Below are positions 45,275 to 54,455 of a DNA stretch of 64,000 nt, one piece after another. The notes below the pieces were generated by a model. It was not told the origin of the DNA and ran no database searches. It saw only the letters and a program-made list of their open reading frames with translations. Position numbers and translations under genes: made by a program. This DNA comes from Apiotrichum sp. Y4204 (Eukaryota > Basidiomycota > Tremellomycetes > Trichosporonales > Trichosporonaceae). The stretch is from assembly GCA_025531455.1 (NCBI GenBank), contig JAMYHL010000019.1, positions 581,375 through 645,374 on the forward strand, given 5' to 3'. Each line of letters begins with the position of its first letter. Within the stretch, counting starts at the first letter, position 1.

Positions 45275-47134
45275 ATGCCCGCTCCGACCAGCAACTACTA
45301 CCACCCTCGGCGGTACGAGGCCGCGCACTTTGAGAGCACGCCGGCGGGCGAGAGCCTTCCGGTCGTGATTGTCGGAGCTGGGCCTGTGGGTCTCGCGGCT
45401 GCGCTCGGCATTGCACAGCGCGGGATCAAGGTCGCGGTGGTCGACTCGGACACGGCTGCGTCGTACGGCTCGCGCGCGACGTGTTACTCGCGCCACACGC
45501 TCGAGATTGCCCAGCGCCTCGGCTACGGCGAAAAGCTCGCCAAGCGCGCTCTCGGATGGGTCGAGGGGCGCTCCTACTTCCACGACAAGGAGGTGCTGCA
45601 CTTTAAGATGCCGATGGCGGAGCATGACGTCCACGACCCGATGTACAACATTGGACAGTGCGAGTACGAGGACATTCAGCTCGAGCAGGTCGACGAGAGC
45701 CCAAACATTACGATGCTCTGGGGCACCACCCTCAAGGACATGAAGACGGACAAGGACGGCGTGACGCTCGAGGTCGAGTCGGTCGACGGGCCCCGCACCC
45801 TCCGCGCCGACTATGTTATCGCGTCGGACGGCGGCCGCTCCACGATCCGCGACCTGCTCGGTCTCACCCTCAAGGGCACCGCGTACGAGGGCCGCTATGT
45901 CATTGCCGACATTCACTGGAAGTCACCGCTCGAGATTGGCCGTCGCGTGTGGTTTGACCCGCCCAGCAACCCTGGCTCGACTGTCATTATGCACAAGCAG
46001 CCCGACAACATCTGGCGTATCGACTACCAGCTCCGTCCCGAGGAGGACCTCGAGGCCGAGACGACCGAAGAGGCGATTATTGCCCGCATCACCAAGCACC
46101 TCAGCTGGCTCGAGGACAACGGCACCATCACAAAGGAGCCGTGGACGCTCGAGTGGCACCGTTTCTACAAGGCCCTTGCGCTCGCGCTCGACAACTTTGT
46201 GCAGGGTAACGACCGCGTCATCTTTGCTGGCGATGCCGCGCATATGGTCCCTATCTTCGGTGTCCGTGGTGCCAACTCGGGCATGGAGGACTCGGACACG
46301 CTCGCGTGGATGATGGCGGCAGTGATTCACGGCGACGCCGACCCGTCTCTCCTCAACACGTACTCGATCGAGCGCCACGATGCCTGGCAGCAGAACATCA
46401 CCAACGCCGGCAAGTCGACCCGCATCATGACCCCCGGCGGCGAGGGCTTCCGCATGACCCGCGACGGTCTGCTGCACGTCTCCGCCGCCCTCCCCGAGTT
46501 TAGCCATCTCATCAACCCCCGCCAGTCCTCTGCATGCCACGCCCTCCGCTCCCCCATCACCGTCCCCGTCAAGGACGTGCCCGGCATCCAGCCCGGCCAG
46601 CCCCTCGACGACCGCCGTGTCGGCGACTCGTCCCTCAACCTCCTCCGCGGCGTCGGCTTTGGTGTCTTTGTGTACGGCGACCACGACAAGAAGGCGGTCG
46701 AGGCCGTGGCTGAGCGTCTGCGCAAGGCCCTCCCTCACGAGCGCACCACCGTCATTCACCTCGAGAAGGGCAAGGACGGTGGCGCCGCCGCCGCGTGGCA
46801 GGTCGCTGAGGGCGAGGTCGTCATTATCCGCCCGGATGGCATCGTGCTCAACCGCGGGATGCCGGACAAGCTCGGCGCGTTTGAGGAGCTCATCACCGGC
46901 CGCAAAGCGTTCAGGGCGGAGATTCCGGCACTCGACCCCAACCTCCTCACGCCAGAGCAGGTGAACCGCGAGATGGCGTGGCTTGAGATCTCCCAGGCGC
47001 TCAACGAGGCCGAGAACAAGGAGGACCTGCTCGTGCAGCTCGCGCTTATCTTTGGCGCCGAGGCGGGCCCCGCACGCGTCGCCGAGGTCCTTGCGGCACT
47101 CGCAAAGGCCAACAAGAACAAGGTCCAGGCATAG
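45275..47134 (+). CDS. FAD-dependent aromatic hydroxylase (MhpA/phenol hydroxylase type)
   Basis: Predicted 619-residue flavoprotein monooxygenase with no introns, in a window where most genes are split. FAD motif GAGPVG is at 34-39 (VVIVGAGPVGLAAALGIAQR). The DG motif YVIASDGGRSTIRDLLG is near 185. The GD motif VIFAGDAAHMVPIFGVRGAN is near 315, with GMEDSDTLAWMM after it. The layout matches group A hydroxylases acting on phenols or 3-(3-hydroxyphenyl)propionate. The C-terminal part (RGVGFGVFVYGD and VIIRPDGIVLNR) is the thioredoxin-like domain typical of the group, followed by a helical extension of about 60 residues. The start was chosen at CACCATG behind a TATA-like box. The substrate is unknown; it could serve aromatic degradation together with other oxidases of this fungus. 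Confidence 0.9.
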   Translation: MPAPTSNYYHPRRYEAAHFESTPAGESLPVVIVGAGPVGLAAALGIAQRGIKVAVVDSDTAASYGSRATCYSRHTLEIAQRLGYGEKLAKRALGWVEGRSYFHDKEVLHFKMPMAEHDVHDPMYNIGQCEYEDIQLEQVDESPNITMLWGTTLKDMKTDKDGVTLEVESVDGPRTLRADYVIASDGGRSTIRDLLGLTLKGTAYEGRYVIADIHWKSPLEIGRRVWFDPPSNPGSTVIMHKQPDNIWRIDYQLRPEEDLEAETTEEAIIARITKHLSWLEDNGTITKEPWTLEWHRFYKALALALDNFVQGNDRVIFAGDAAHMVPIFGVRGANSGMEDSDTLAWMMAAVIHGDADPSLLNTYSIERHDAWQQNITNAGKSTRIMTPGGEGFRMTRDGLLHVSAALPEFSHLINPRQSSACHALRSPITVPVKDVPGIQPGQPLDDRRVGDSSLNLLRGVGFGVFVYGDHDKKAVEAVAERLRKALPHERTTVIHLEKGKDGGAAAAWQVAEGEVVIIRPDGIVLNRGMPDKLGAFEELITGRKAFRAEIPALDPNLLTPEQVNREMAWLEISQALNEAENKEDLLVQLALIFGAEAGPARVAEVLAALAKANKNKVQA

Positions 47135-47541
47135 AGCGGCGCAGCGAGCCGGCCGAGTAGTGTACACTTTCAGGGATTATATTGTATGCACGCAGCAGTC
47201 AATCAACCATGCAAACCATGAGAATCATGTGCAGACGAGGCAGAGGTGCGGCCAACAGTGTAGAACAGAAATGCACAGAGATGCATCAACGTCGAAAGTC
47301 ATCATGATCGTTGTCGAGTCGGTCGAGTCGGTGTCTGTTCGGGTAAAAGCCGTGGTGACTCTTTCGGGATTGATAAGCCGGCAAAAGCCGTCGGATCTTG
47401 CAGAGTTGTCTTTGTTGACGACTCGGTCGCTCGGGTGAAACGACCATCTTTTTTTTTTCTTCTGCCCACATCCTCGCTTTCTCCTTTTACCATCTCGCCG
47501 TCTCGCTGGTACTTGACAGAATCGACTGGCAGCACAGCAGA
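47135..47541. other. intergenic, nothing recognised
   Basis: About 400 bp between two plus-strand genes. A T10 run lies at 47449-47458 in the upstream region of the Mpv17-like gene. No gene seen. Confidence 0.4.
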
Positions 47542-48682
47542 ATGGCATCGCAGCCATCAAACGAGGTGGCCGCCGCAGCCGCACCACCCCCACCCGTGCG
47601 CCGCTCCTTTCCGCGCCGCGTGCTCGCCGCGTACCTCCAGCAGCTCTCCCGTCGGCCCCTGCGCACAAAAATGATTACGAGCTCGTTTCTCTTTTTCCTC
47701 GGCGACAGTATCGCGCAGTTTGGCATCGAGGGCCGCGCCCTGCCCACTTTTGGCCTCGCAGAACGCACGGCGGACCCGGACCCGCCGTCACCGGTGTCAC
47801 CTGCTGCGCCTGTTGATAAGGCCCCGTCGCCGCCGATGGACAAAGATGCGGTGTGGGATGTGAGTTGGGAAGAGCCGCGGTGGTCTTCATGGTTCTCATG
47901 TTCTCATGTTCTCGTGCTCACACCTTAGCCTCTACGAGCTGGACGTCTTGTGCTGTGTACGTTGTGACAGTCGACCACGGATCCACGACTAACCTGCAGA
48001 CGGTGGCCTCCTCTTTGCCCCACTGGCACACAACTGGCTAAACCTGCTACAGCGGGTGGAGCTCGGCTCGCGCCTGAAGAGTGCGTGCTACGGTATTCCT
48101 CACTGACATCGCAGCGGTAGCCGCGCGCGTGGCGCTCGACCAGATGCTGTGGGGCCCGTTTGTAGTCTCCCGTGAGTCTCCCCAGTGTGAAACTGTATTC
48201 AGCACCTGACCGCAGTGTTCTGGACAACAAATGGTATTCTCGAGGGCAAGACGCCTGCCCAGGTCGCGGAAAAAGTCAAGCTCGCGTTCCTCCCCGTGTA
48301 CATGAAGAGCGTGATGGTGTTTGGCCCGACGGCGTGTATCAGTTTTGCGTTCGTGCCACTGCAGCACCGGCTGCTCGTCGGGCAGACTGTCGGCTTGGGT
48401 GAGAGCATGTTGTGTCGCGCACACTGACGCCCAGGGTGGAACACATATCTCTCGTACATCAACCACATCAACAACAAGCGCCTGGCAGCGGCGTCGGCCA
48501 ACCTCTCGAACGCGATCGCCGCCGAGGAGGCCGACGCGCAGGCGCACCGCGACGCGCATGCGGCGCACGCAGCAGTCGAGCGCACACAGGCCGAGCTGGA
48601 CCGCGCAAAGGCCCGCCACGAGAAGATTCTGCAGGGCCAGGGCGGAGGCGCGACCGGCGTCGGAACGCGTATGGGATGGTAG
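47542..48682 (+). CDS. Mpv17/PMP22/Sym1 family membrane protein
   Basis: Predicted 304-residue four-helix protein of mitochondrial inner or peroxisomal membranes. Yeast Sym1 is a stress-induced inner-membrane channel. Exons are 47542-47859, 47929-47956, 48000-48080, 48115-48171, 48216-48398 and 48435-48682; one exon is only 28 nt. The family sequence emerges only after splicing: LAAYLQQLSRRPLRTKMITSS, FFLGDSIAQ, DPLRAGRLVLYGGLLFAPLAHNW, VALDQMLWGPFVVSLFW, ILEGKTPAQVAEKVK, FVPLQHRLLVGQTVGLGWNTYLSY. Unlike typical members (about 180-200 residues), it has a 50-residue Pro-rich insert after the first helix and an Ala/Glu-rich coiled-coil tail of about 60 residues (AEEADAQAHRDAHAAHAAVE). The N-terminal Arg-rich stretch fits mitochondrial targeting. 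Confidence 0.92.
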
Positions 48683-48920
48683 ACGTAGACTTATAGACTT
48701 GTAGCGCATCGCGCATGTTTTGTATGCATCCTGGGCCTTTGGAGACGAGAACAAACGCGTCCCGCACAAGAGGCTTGGCATGACGAAGTCGCGAAGTGGA
48801 TCAAGAGTGGAGGTCGTCCCGGTCGTCAGCCATAAAGAGCTCTCTGTTGTCCCGCAACTCGCACAACTGCTCACTGTTGTCCCGCAACTCGCACAACTGC
48901 TCACCTCTTCCCACTCCACC
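48683..48920. other. short promoter with tandem duplication
   Basis: Only 238 bp separate the Mpv17-like stop from the sirtuin start. The last part is a 30-bp direct duplication, listed separately. Confidence 0.6.
48845..48904 (+). repeat. two perfect 30-bp direct repeats
   Basis: The 30-bp unit starting TGTTGTCCCGCAACTC and ending CTGCTCAC occurs at 48845-48874 and again, identically, at 48875-48904, ending 16 bp before the sirtuin ATG. Confidence 0.95.
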
Positions 48921-49820
48921 ATGTCCGACATTGCCGCCTTCCACGCCCTCCTCCGCGGCAGCCCACGCATTCTAGCAATCTGCGGTGCAGGCCTCTCGGC
49001 CTCCTCGGGCCTGCCAACCTTCCGCGGCGCCGGCGGCCTGTGGCGCAACTTTGAGCCTACAGCTCTGGCGACGCCGCACGCGTTCAGGCGCGACCCGGCC
49101 CTCGTGTGGCTCTTCTACGCGTGGAGACGGCACGTATGTCTCCGCGCGAGGCCGAATGCGGGACATGCCGCGCTCGCCGCGCTGTCCAGAGCGCGGGGGG
49201 GCGACTTTCTCTGCCTCACACAGAATGTTGACAGTGAGCAGATAGAAGAAGAGCTATATTGACATTCAGACCTGCACGAACGGGCGGGACACCCGAGCGA
49301 GACGCTGAGACACCTGCACGGCCGCCTGTTCGACCTGCGATGCAGCGACTGCGGGCAGGAGACGTATACGACGGCCGACCCGCTATGTGCGGCGCTCGCG
49401 CCTGCGAGTGCGGAGATTCCTGACGGAGCCCCCAATCCCTTACTCGACCCAGCAACGCCGCTTGCACCGATTGCTCGTGAGGACCTGCCGACCTGCGCGT
49501 GTGGCGGGATGCAGCGCCCCGGCGTGGTGTGGTTTGGGGAGAACCTCGATGAGGGCATGCTGAATGCGGTGGATACGTGGATTGACGAGCGGCCGGTGGA
49601 CATTGTGCTTGTCGTCGGCACGAGCTCGGTGGTATACCCTGCTGCGGGGTACGCTGAGCGCGCGCGGACGCGGAACACGCGCATCGTCACTGTCAACCTC
49701 GACCCCGAGGCGGAGACCGCGCGCCCAGGCGACATGGTGTTTACGGGGGACGCGGCGGAGATTCTGCCCACCCTCCTCGAGCCGCTTATTGGGAATGTGG
49801 GTGCGAATGGGACCCGGTAG
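48921..49820 (+). CDS. sirtuin, SIRT5-like (class III) NAD-dependent deacylase
   Basis: Predicted 287-residue NAD-dependent protein deacylase. Exons are 48921-49233 and 49270-49820, with a 36-nt intron inside the TQNVDNLHERAG motif. NAD-binding GAGLSASSGLPTFRG is at 22-36. WLFYAWRR carries the Tyr-x-x-Arg pair that in SIRT5 selects succinyl, malonyl and glutaryl lysine. The catalytic His is in LRHLHGRLF. The structural zinc ligands are C-x2-C in LRCSDC and C-x-C in CACGG, followed by RPGVVWFGE, VVGTSSVVYPAAG and VNLDPE. Length and motif order match class III enzymes. In animals SIRT5 is mitochondrial; here no strong presequence is seen, so location is uncertain. The start ATG follows a perfect 30-bp tandem duplication. 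Confidence 0.93.
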
Positions 49821-49961
49821 GGATGTGGTGTATTCTGAAGTGTATTCGTTAAAGTGTACTCGTTGTTCTTGCTTCAATGACAATCTCACATTGCTGGCAC
49901 ATTCACATAAAAACCAGAGTAACAAGAGACTTCCCCGCTTCTGAACACACTACAGCTGCGC

Positions 49962-52184
49962 CTACAGCCTCGCACGCGGCCCGCCGGCCGGCACGCCTCC
50001 CTGCTTTTCCCACTGCGCGACGACGACCTCTTTGACCTCATTCTTAACAATTTTGCCGTTGGCATTGAGCGCTTCTGTCAGCCATTTCCTGGTGGTGTAC
50101 TCACGTAGCCCGTCGGGGAAGATAACCACAACAGCAGGGCGTGCAGGGTGTCGCAGGCGCTTCTCCGCCTCGGCCATGATACTCTCCGGTGTGGCGCTCA
50201 CGCCTGGCGCGAGGCTGACGCCCAGTCCGACGCGCTCACCGAGTACCGGATCCGGAACTGGGACCGCAGCCGCGAGCGCGATGCGCGAGTCCTGTGTCAC
50301 GGCGTTCTCGACCTCGGCCGACGCAATCTAGCGTCAGATGCACTGCAACAAGAGATATAGGCACTCACGTTCTCGCCGCCGCGAATGATCATGTCCTTTG
50401 CGCGGTCGCGTAGGAAGAGGAAGCCCTCCTCATTCATGAGCCCCACGTCGCCGGTGTCAAACCACCCGTCCGCGGTGAATGCCTCCGCGTTGGCCTCTGT
50501 TTGTCAGTTCTTGTTCCTTCTAACCCTCCGCGCTCCGCGACATACTAGGGTTGTTGAGATACTCCTTCATCATGTTGCCTCCGCGGATCTGGAGCACACC
50601 GAGTGTGTTAGGCGGCACAGGCTCGCGCGTCTTCATGTCCACGATGCGCATGTCGCCGATAGGAATCGCGAGCCCCACCGCCTCAGGCTGGCGGTCAGCG
50701 TACTGCTTTCAGCGCCATCCCACCTGTTGAATGAGGTCTGGACCACCAAGAGCGATGAACAGGCCCGCAGCCTCCGTCATTCCCCAGCCGTGGTTACTGC
50801 TGTCAGCGCCGCCAAACCCACGACATACATGTACGCATTCGGGAAGCGCTCAGAACAGTCCCCTGCGAGGCGCTTTGGGGGTGGCGCGCCACCAAAGGAG
50901 ACAGTGTCAAAGCTGTAATCAGGGGGCAGGAGGCCGGACTGTAGCAAGGCAGTGAAAATGGCAGGAACGGCGGCGCACATGCGCACGTTGTAGCGCACCA
51001 CCAACTTGGCCGCGTCGGGGACACTCCAGCGGCGCATAAAGATCATCTTGGAGCCAGAGACAAAGATGCGGATCATGGTTGCCAGCAGGCCCGTGACGTG
51101 GAAGAGGGGGACGGGCATGAGGACGACGAGCTGCTGCGGCGGGGGCTGGTGCGCCGCCAGCACCATCTCAAGCGGGGCGCCCCTGCGGAGCGCGGCGCGC
51201 ATCGCGGCTGCTGTCAGCCAACATTCAGAGCACTACCTCAACTCACGGATCGAGGCGGTGAGGACGTGCTGCATGCCGCCCTGCTGCGTGATGAGCACGC
51301 CCTTCGGGAGGCTGGTCGTGCCCGAGGTAAAGAGGATGAGCGCGTCGCTGCCGGGCTTAACCCGCTCGAAGCCGACGCCGCGGCGGACTTCATCGACGGA
51401 CTTGGCCGATGGGGCAATGTCCGTGAGGCCCTGGGGGGTGGGTTAGCATGTGGTGTCCGAGTAGTGTTAGGGTCTCGGAAGCTCACCTTGACGCCTGCGC
51501 GGGCCGCGGCGGGGAGGTACTGCACGTCGTTCCACGAGTACACTCCGAGCACCCCCAGTGTACGAAGCTTGTCAGCGACGGGGCCGAGGATCTCGGCGTC
51601 CTTGGCGTCGACGAGCACGAGCTTGGGCTTGGTGAGCGAGATACAGTGGATCTGGACATCCTGGATTCTGGGGGTCAGCTCTATTCGCTTTGCTGCTCAC
51701 AGAGTAGAGTTGAGGCAGACGGGGACGGCGCCGATGAGATTGACCGCAACAAAGCTCGTGACCCATCCCGCGGTATTGTGCCCGCCGATCGCGACGCGGT
51801 CGCCGGCATCCACGCCCTGCTCGCGCATCCACCCCGCGAGGCGGTACGCGTCCTCCAGGAGCTGGCCGTACGTGATGTCGCGGCGGTCGTCGTACGCCGC
51901 CGGCTCGGGGACTGGCTCGTTGATGATCACACGGTCGGCGAAGCGCTCGAGCTGCGCGATGAAGAAAGTGCGAAAGTCGGGGGGTGCCTGCGATTAGATT
52001 AGTTTATCTGTCTCTCATCATCTCCTCTGGTGCTCTCGCACGATCTGGGAGTTCTCAAACGCACATGCTTCCACACACGGACCGCGCGTCCGTGGAGCAC
52101 AGTGTCCTCCATCTCGAAGAGCGAGCCCGGCGCACAGAGCATCCGGTCGATTTCGGCGTACGACGGCGGCGGCTTGGCTGTCAT
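49962..52184 (-). CDS. acyl-CoA ligase (ANL superfamily) with PTS1 tail
   Basis: Predicted 610-residue AMP-forming acyl/aryl-CoA synthetase. Ten exons: 52065-52184, 51701-51987, 51487-51667, 51247-51430, 50829-51210, 50724-50796, 50546-50687, 50369-50496, 50105-50327 and 49962-50074. Nine introns of 30-77 nt. ANL core motifs in order: [14 protein letters not shown] (phosphate loop), [38 protein letters not shown] and NANGKIVKN with the catalytic Lys. The C-terminus is GPRARL; A-R-L fits the peroxisomal targeting signal type 1, so it probably activates a fatty or aromatic acid in peroxisomes. The acid cannot be told; the overall pattern is closest to 4-coumarate/medium-chain type ligases. The downstream minus-strand neighbour is an alpha/beta hydrolase. 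Confidence 0.92.
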
Positions 52185-52578
52185 GATGGCAACGTATGGG
52201 GAGTAGCGGGGGATAGACGAGGGTACTAGTAGTGCATGGGCGACGGCGAGGAGCACGAGGTAATATATACAAGCTGGCTCACAAGCTTGCTCGCAAAGCG
52301 GGGCCCGGATCGTGTCCCGTGGGGCCAAGACATTTCTAAGGATCTAAAGGCTCGAGAACCGCTTGCTCGCGGCATTCGGCATAAACGAGGCTTGCTATCG
52401 GCGCTCGCCGACACAACTGCTAGTACAAGTAGCCGGTGGATATTGATGATGGAATGGTCGCATTGTCATGCTCTTCGTAAAGCCTAAAGAGCTAGAGAGG
52501 AATGCATACAATCAGACGCGGTGGAGCAGCGTACTGCAGCCCACCCCCGCGGGGCTACGGGGCTACGGGGCAACGGGG
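52185..52578. other. short intergenic region with GGGGCTAC repeats
   Basis: About 390 bp between two minus-strand genes. Near 52551-52582 the plus strand repeats GGGGCTAC about four times in the 3' flank of the hydrolase. No gene seen. Confidence 0.5.
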
Positions 52579-53595
52579 CTACGGCGTCGCCTTCGTCAAG
52601 CCAAAGTACCAGAACCATTCGGCGGCCTTGATGACCATAGCCGGGGAGACGACATGGCCCTTATCCTCCTCGACGAAGCGTGCCGCGTGGCCCGCATCCG
52701 CCGCAACAGCTTGCCACGCGGCGTCAGCCGGCTGATAGGGGAGGACGGCGTCCTGCCCGCCGTGGATAGCGAGGATCTTCTTCGTCTTGTATGTTCCTGC
52801 TGGCGCAGGCTCTTTTGAGAAGAATCGCCGCGTTCCCGGCCCGATCACACTCATGTCCCCGTCCGGCAGCCAGCGGTTGAAGAGCACCTCCGGAAGACCC
52901 GCCGGAGGCAGGCTCCCGATCGGTACTCCGACCGTGACCCGTGGGTCGTCCCGGAGAAACCGCCATGTCGTGTGGCCTGGAGTGAGCTCCATACAACAAG
53001 TTCGACTTACCCCCCAGAGAGAACCCGGCCGACATGTACTCGACAATCTCCCGCTCGCCGTTCGGAAACAGCCTGTCTGCAAGGTATTCCATTATGAGTT
53101 CCTGGTCGTGCCGTCCCCCCGTGGCAGACATTGCGAGTCCCGCCCTGTTGTCAGCTCAGCCACCACAGAGCCACTCACAAGCGCGTCGGCCCGTGTGTCC
53201 CGCTCGCTTTATCAAACACCCTCCTTCGCTCGCCGTGGTTCCGCTGGTCGAGGGTAACGACGAGCAAATCCCTTGTGCGTACACGCTCGGGATGCGCCGC
53301 ATCGAGACGGCCCGCCTCGAGGATAAATCCCGTCGCCATCGGCCACATCTGTTTCGCCTTATTCGCGAACCCGTGCGAGAGAAGCTGGCGTGAGTGATGA
53401 GTACGGTCATACTTTAAAACGCACAACTACCGCAATCGGCCGGTTACTCCCCGCAATCTCGTCCACCCCGTGCACGTACACGTCGAGATCGACGAGCACG
53501 ACGGTGCGCCGCGACACTGGCGCGTGGCCCAGGTCCAGGATCTCCCAGTCGAGTGAATGCGCAGTGTCCAGCGGCGACGGGCGGGGAAGCACCAT
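52579..53595 (-). CDS. alpha/beta hydrolase
   Basis: Predicted 302-residue serine hydrolase; substrate unknown. Exons are 53425-53595, 53179-53384, 53011-53144 and 52579-52976, with introns of 40, 34 and 34 nt. The oxyanion/His-Gly motif is LLSHGFANKAK. LLVVTLDQRNHGER follows the third strand. The nucleophile elbow GFSLGGH (Ser in G-x-S-x-G-G) is created across the third intron. ILAIHGGQDAVLPY gives the acidic residue, and FVEEDKGHVVSPAMV the catalytic His. The ending is WFWYFGLTKATP without a targeting signal. Fold order and length are standard for a small esterase or lipase-like hydrolase. It shares strand with the acyl-CoA ligase 394 bp away, so an acyl-chain or aromatic-acid connection is plausible but only inferred. 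Confidence 0.85.
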
Positions 53596-54455
53596 GTTAT
53601 TCGAGGAAGTGAGTGAATGTAGAGCAGCGCGAGTAGCTGATCGTGATCGTGATTGTTATCTGTGATGCTCATGATCTCATGTGTGTGGGACCGGCTTTCG
53701 GTGACTCTCTAGGCCGGAGTAAGTCGGCCAGGTCCGAAGGCCATCACTTGACGCCCCCACATCATCAAATCCACTGCCGCCAATGGATGCGTGCTTCTAG
53801 CTGCCATAACCTGGGATTCGACTTGAAGTCAAATGTAGGTTTGGCCTCGTGCTGCTTGCTCGGTGCTGACTCGAAGGCCACGATGATGACATATCAAAGA
53901 TCAAAGGGGACGCTGCCTGCCGAGGGAGATGTATATCCGTGCCGGGGGGTCCGCGATCACACACTCAACAACTCAAACTCAACAACTCAAACTCGCCGAC
54001 CACTCCATCGTTCTCCCCTTCAAAACATCATTGTCCGTCGACGCGTCGGCAGCGAAGGCGCACTACACGCCCCTACATACTTATAGGGCTCGGGTACCCT
54101 GCAACGACGAGGTCGCGGACAATAGATAAGGACATTGGGACAAGGAGAGGGACAGGGGCGACTCACTACATCCGGCAGGTAGGTGTTGGTTTTCCCGTCT
54201 CGCCATCTTGATTGAGCCAGGCATAAACCCCACTCTACTTACCTCTGCGTGGGGCGGAGGCGGCTGTTTTGAACATCTAACCATCACACGTGCAGAAGCC
54301 ACACAAATGCGATAACAATGGAAACAAAACTACCGGGCCTGGTGCATAGAACAAGTAACTTCCGGCGGCCAAACGACCGCGCTTTTATTATGAACCAAAA
54401 CGATTATCTATAACGACTTTGCGGGGCTTCTTCCGAGACGACGAGAGACCGAGGC
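53596..54455. other. intergenic with short direct repeat
   Basis: About 860 bp. At about 53964-53996 the 14-bp word AACTCAAACTCAAC is repeated twice in tandem. Otherwise nothing recognised. Confidence 0.5.

Noticed and set aside
45923..47167. Open frame of 414 codons antisense to the FAD hydroxylase
   Set aside because: Long antisense frames are common opposite GC-rich codons; the sense strand carries all flavoprotein motifs.
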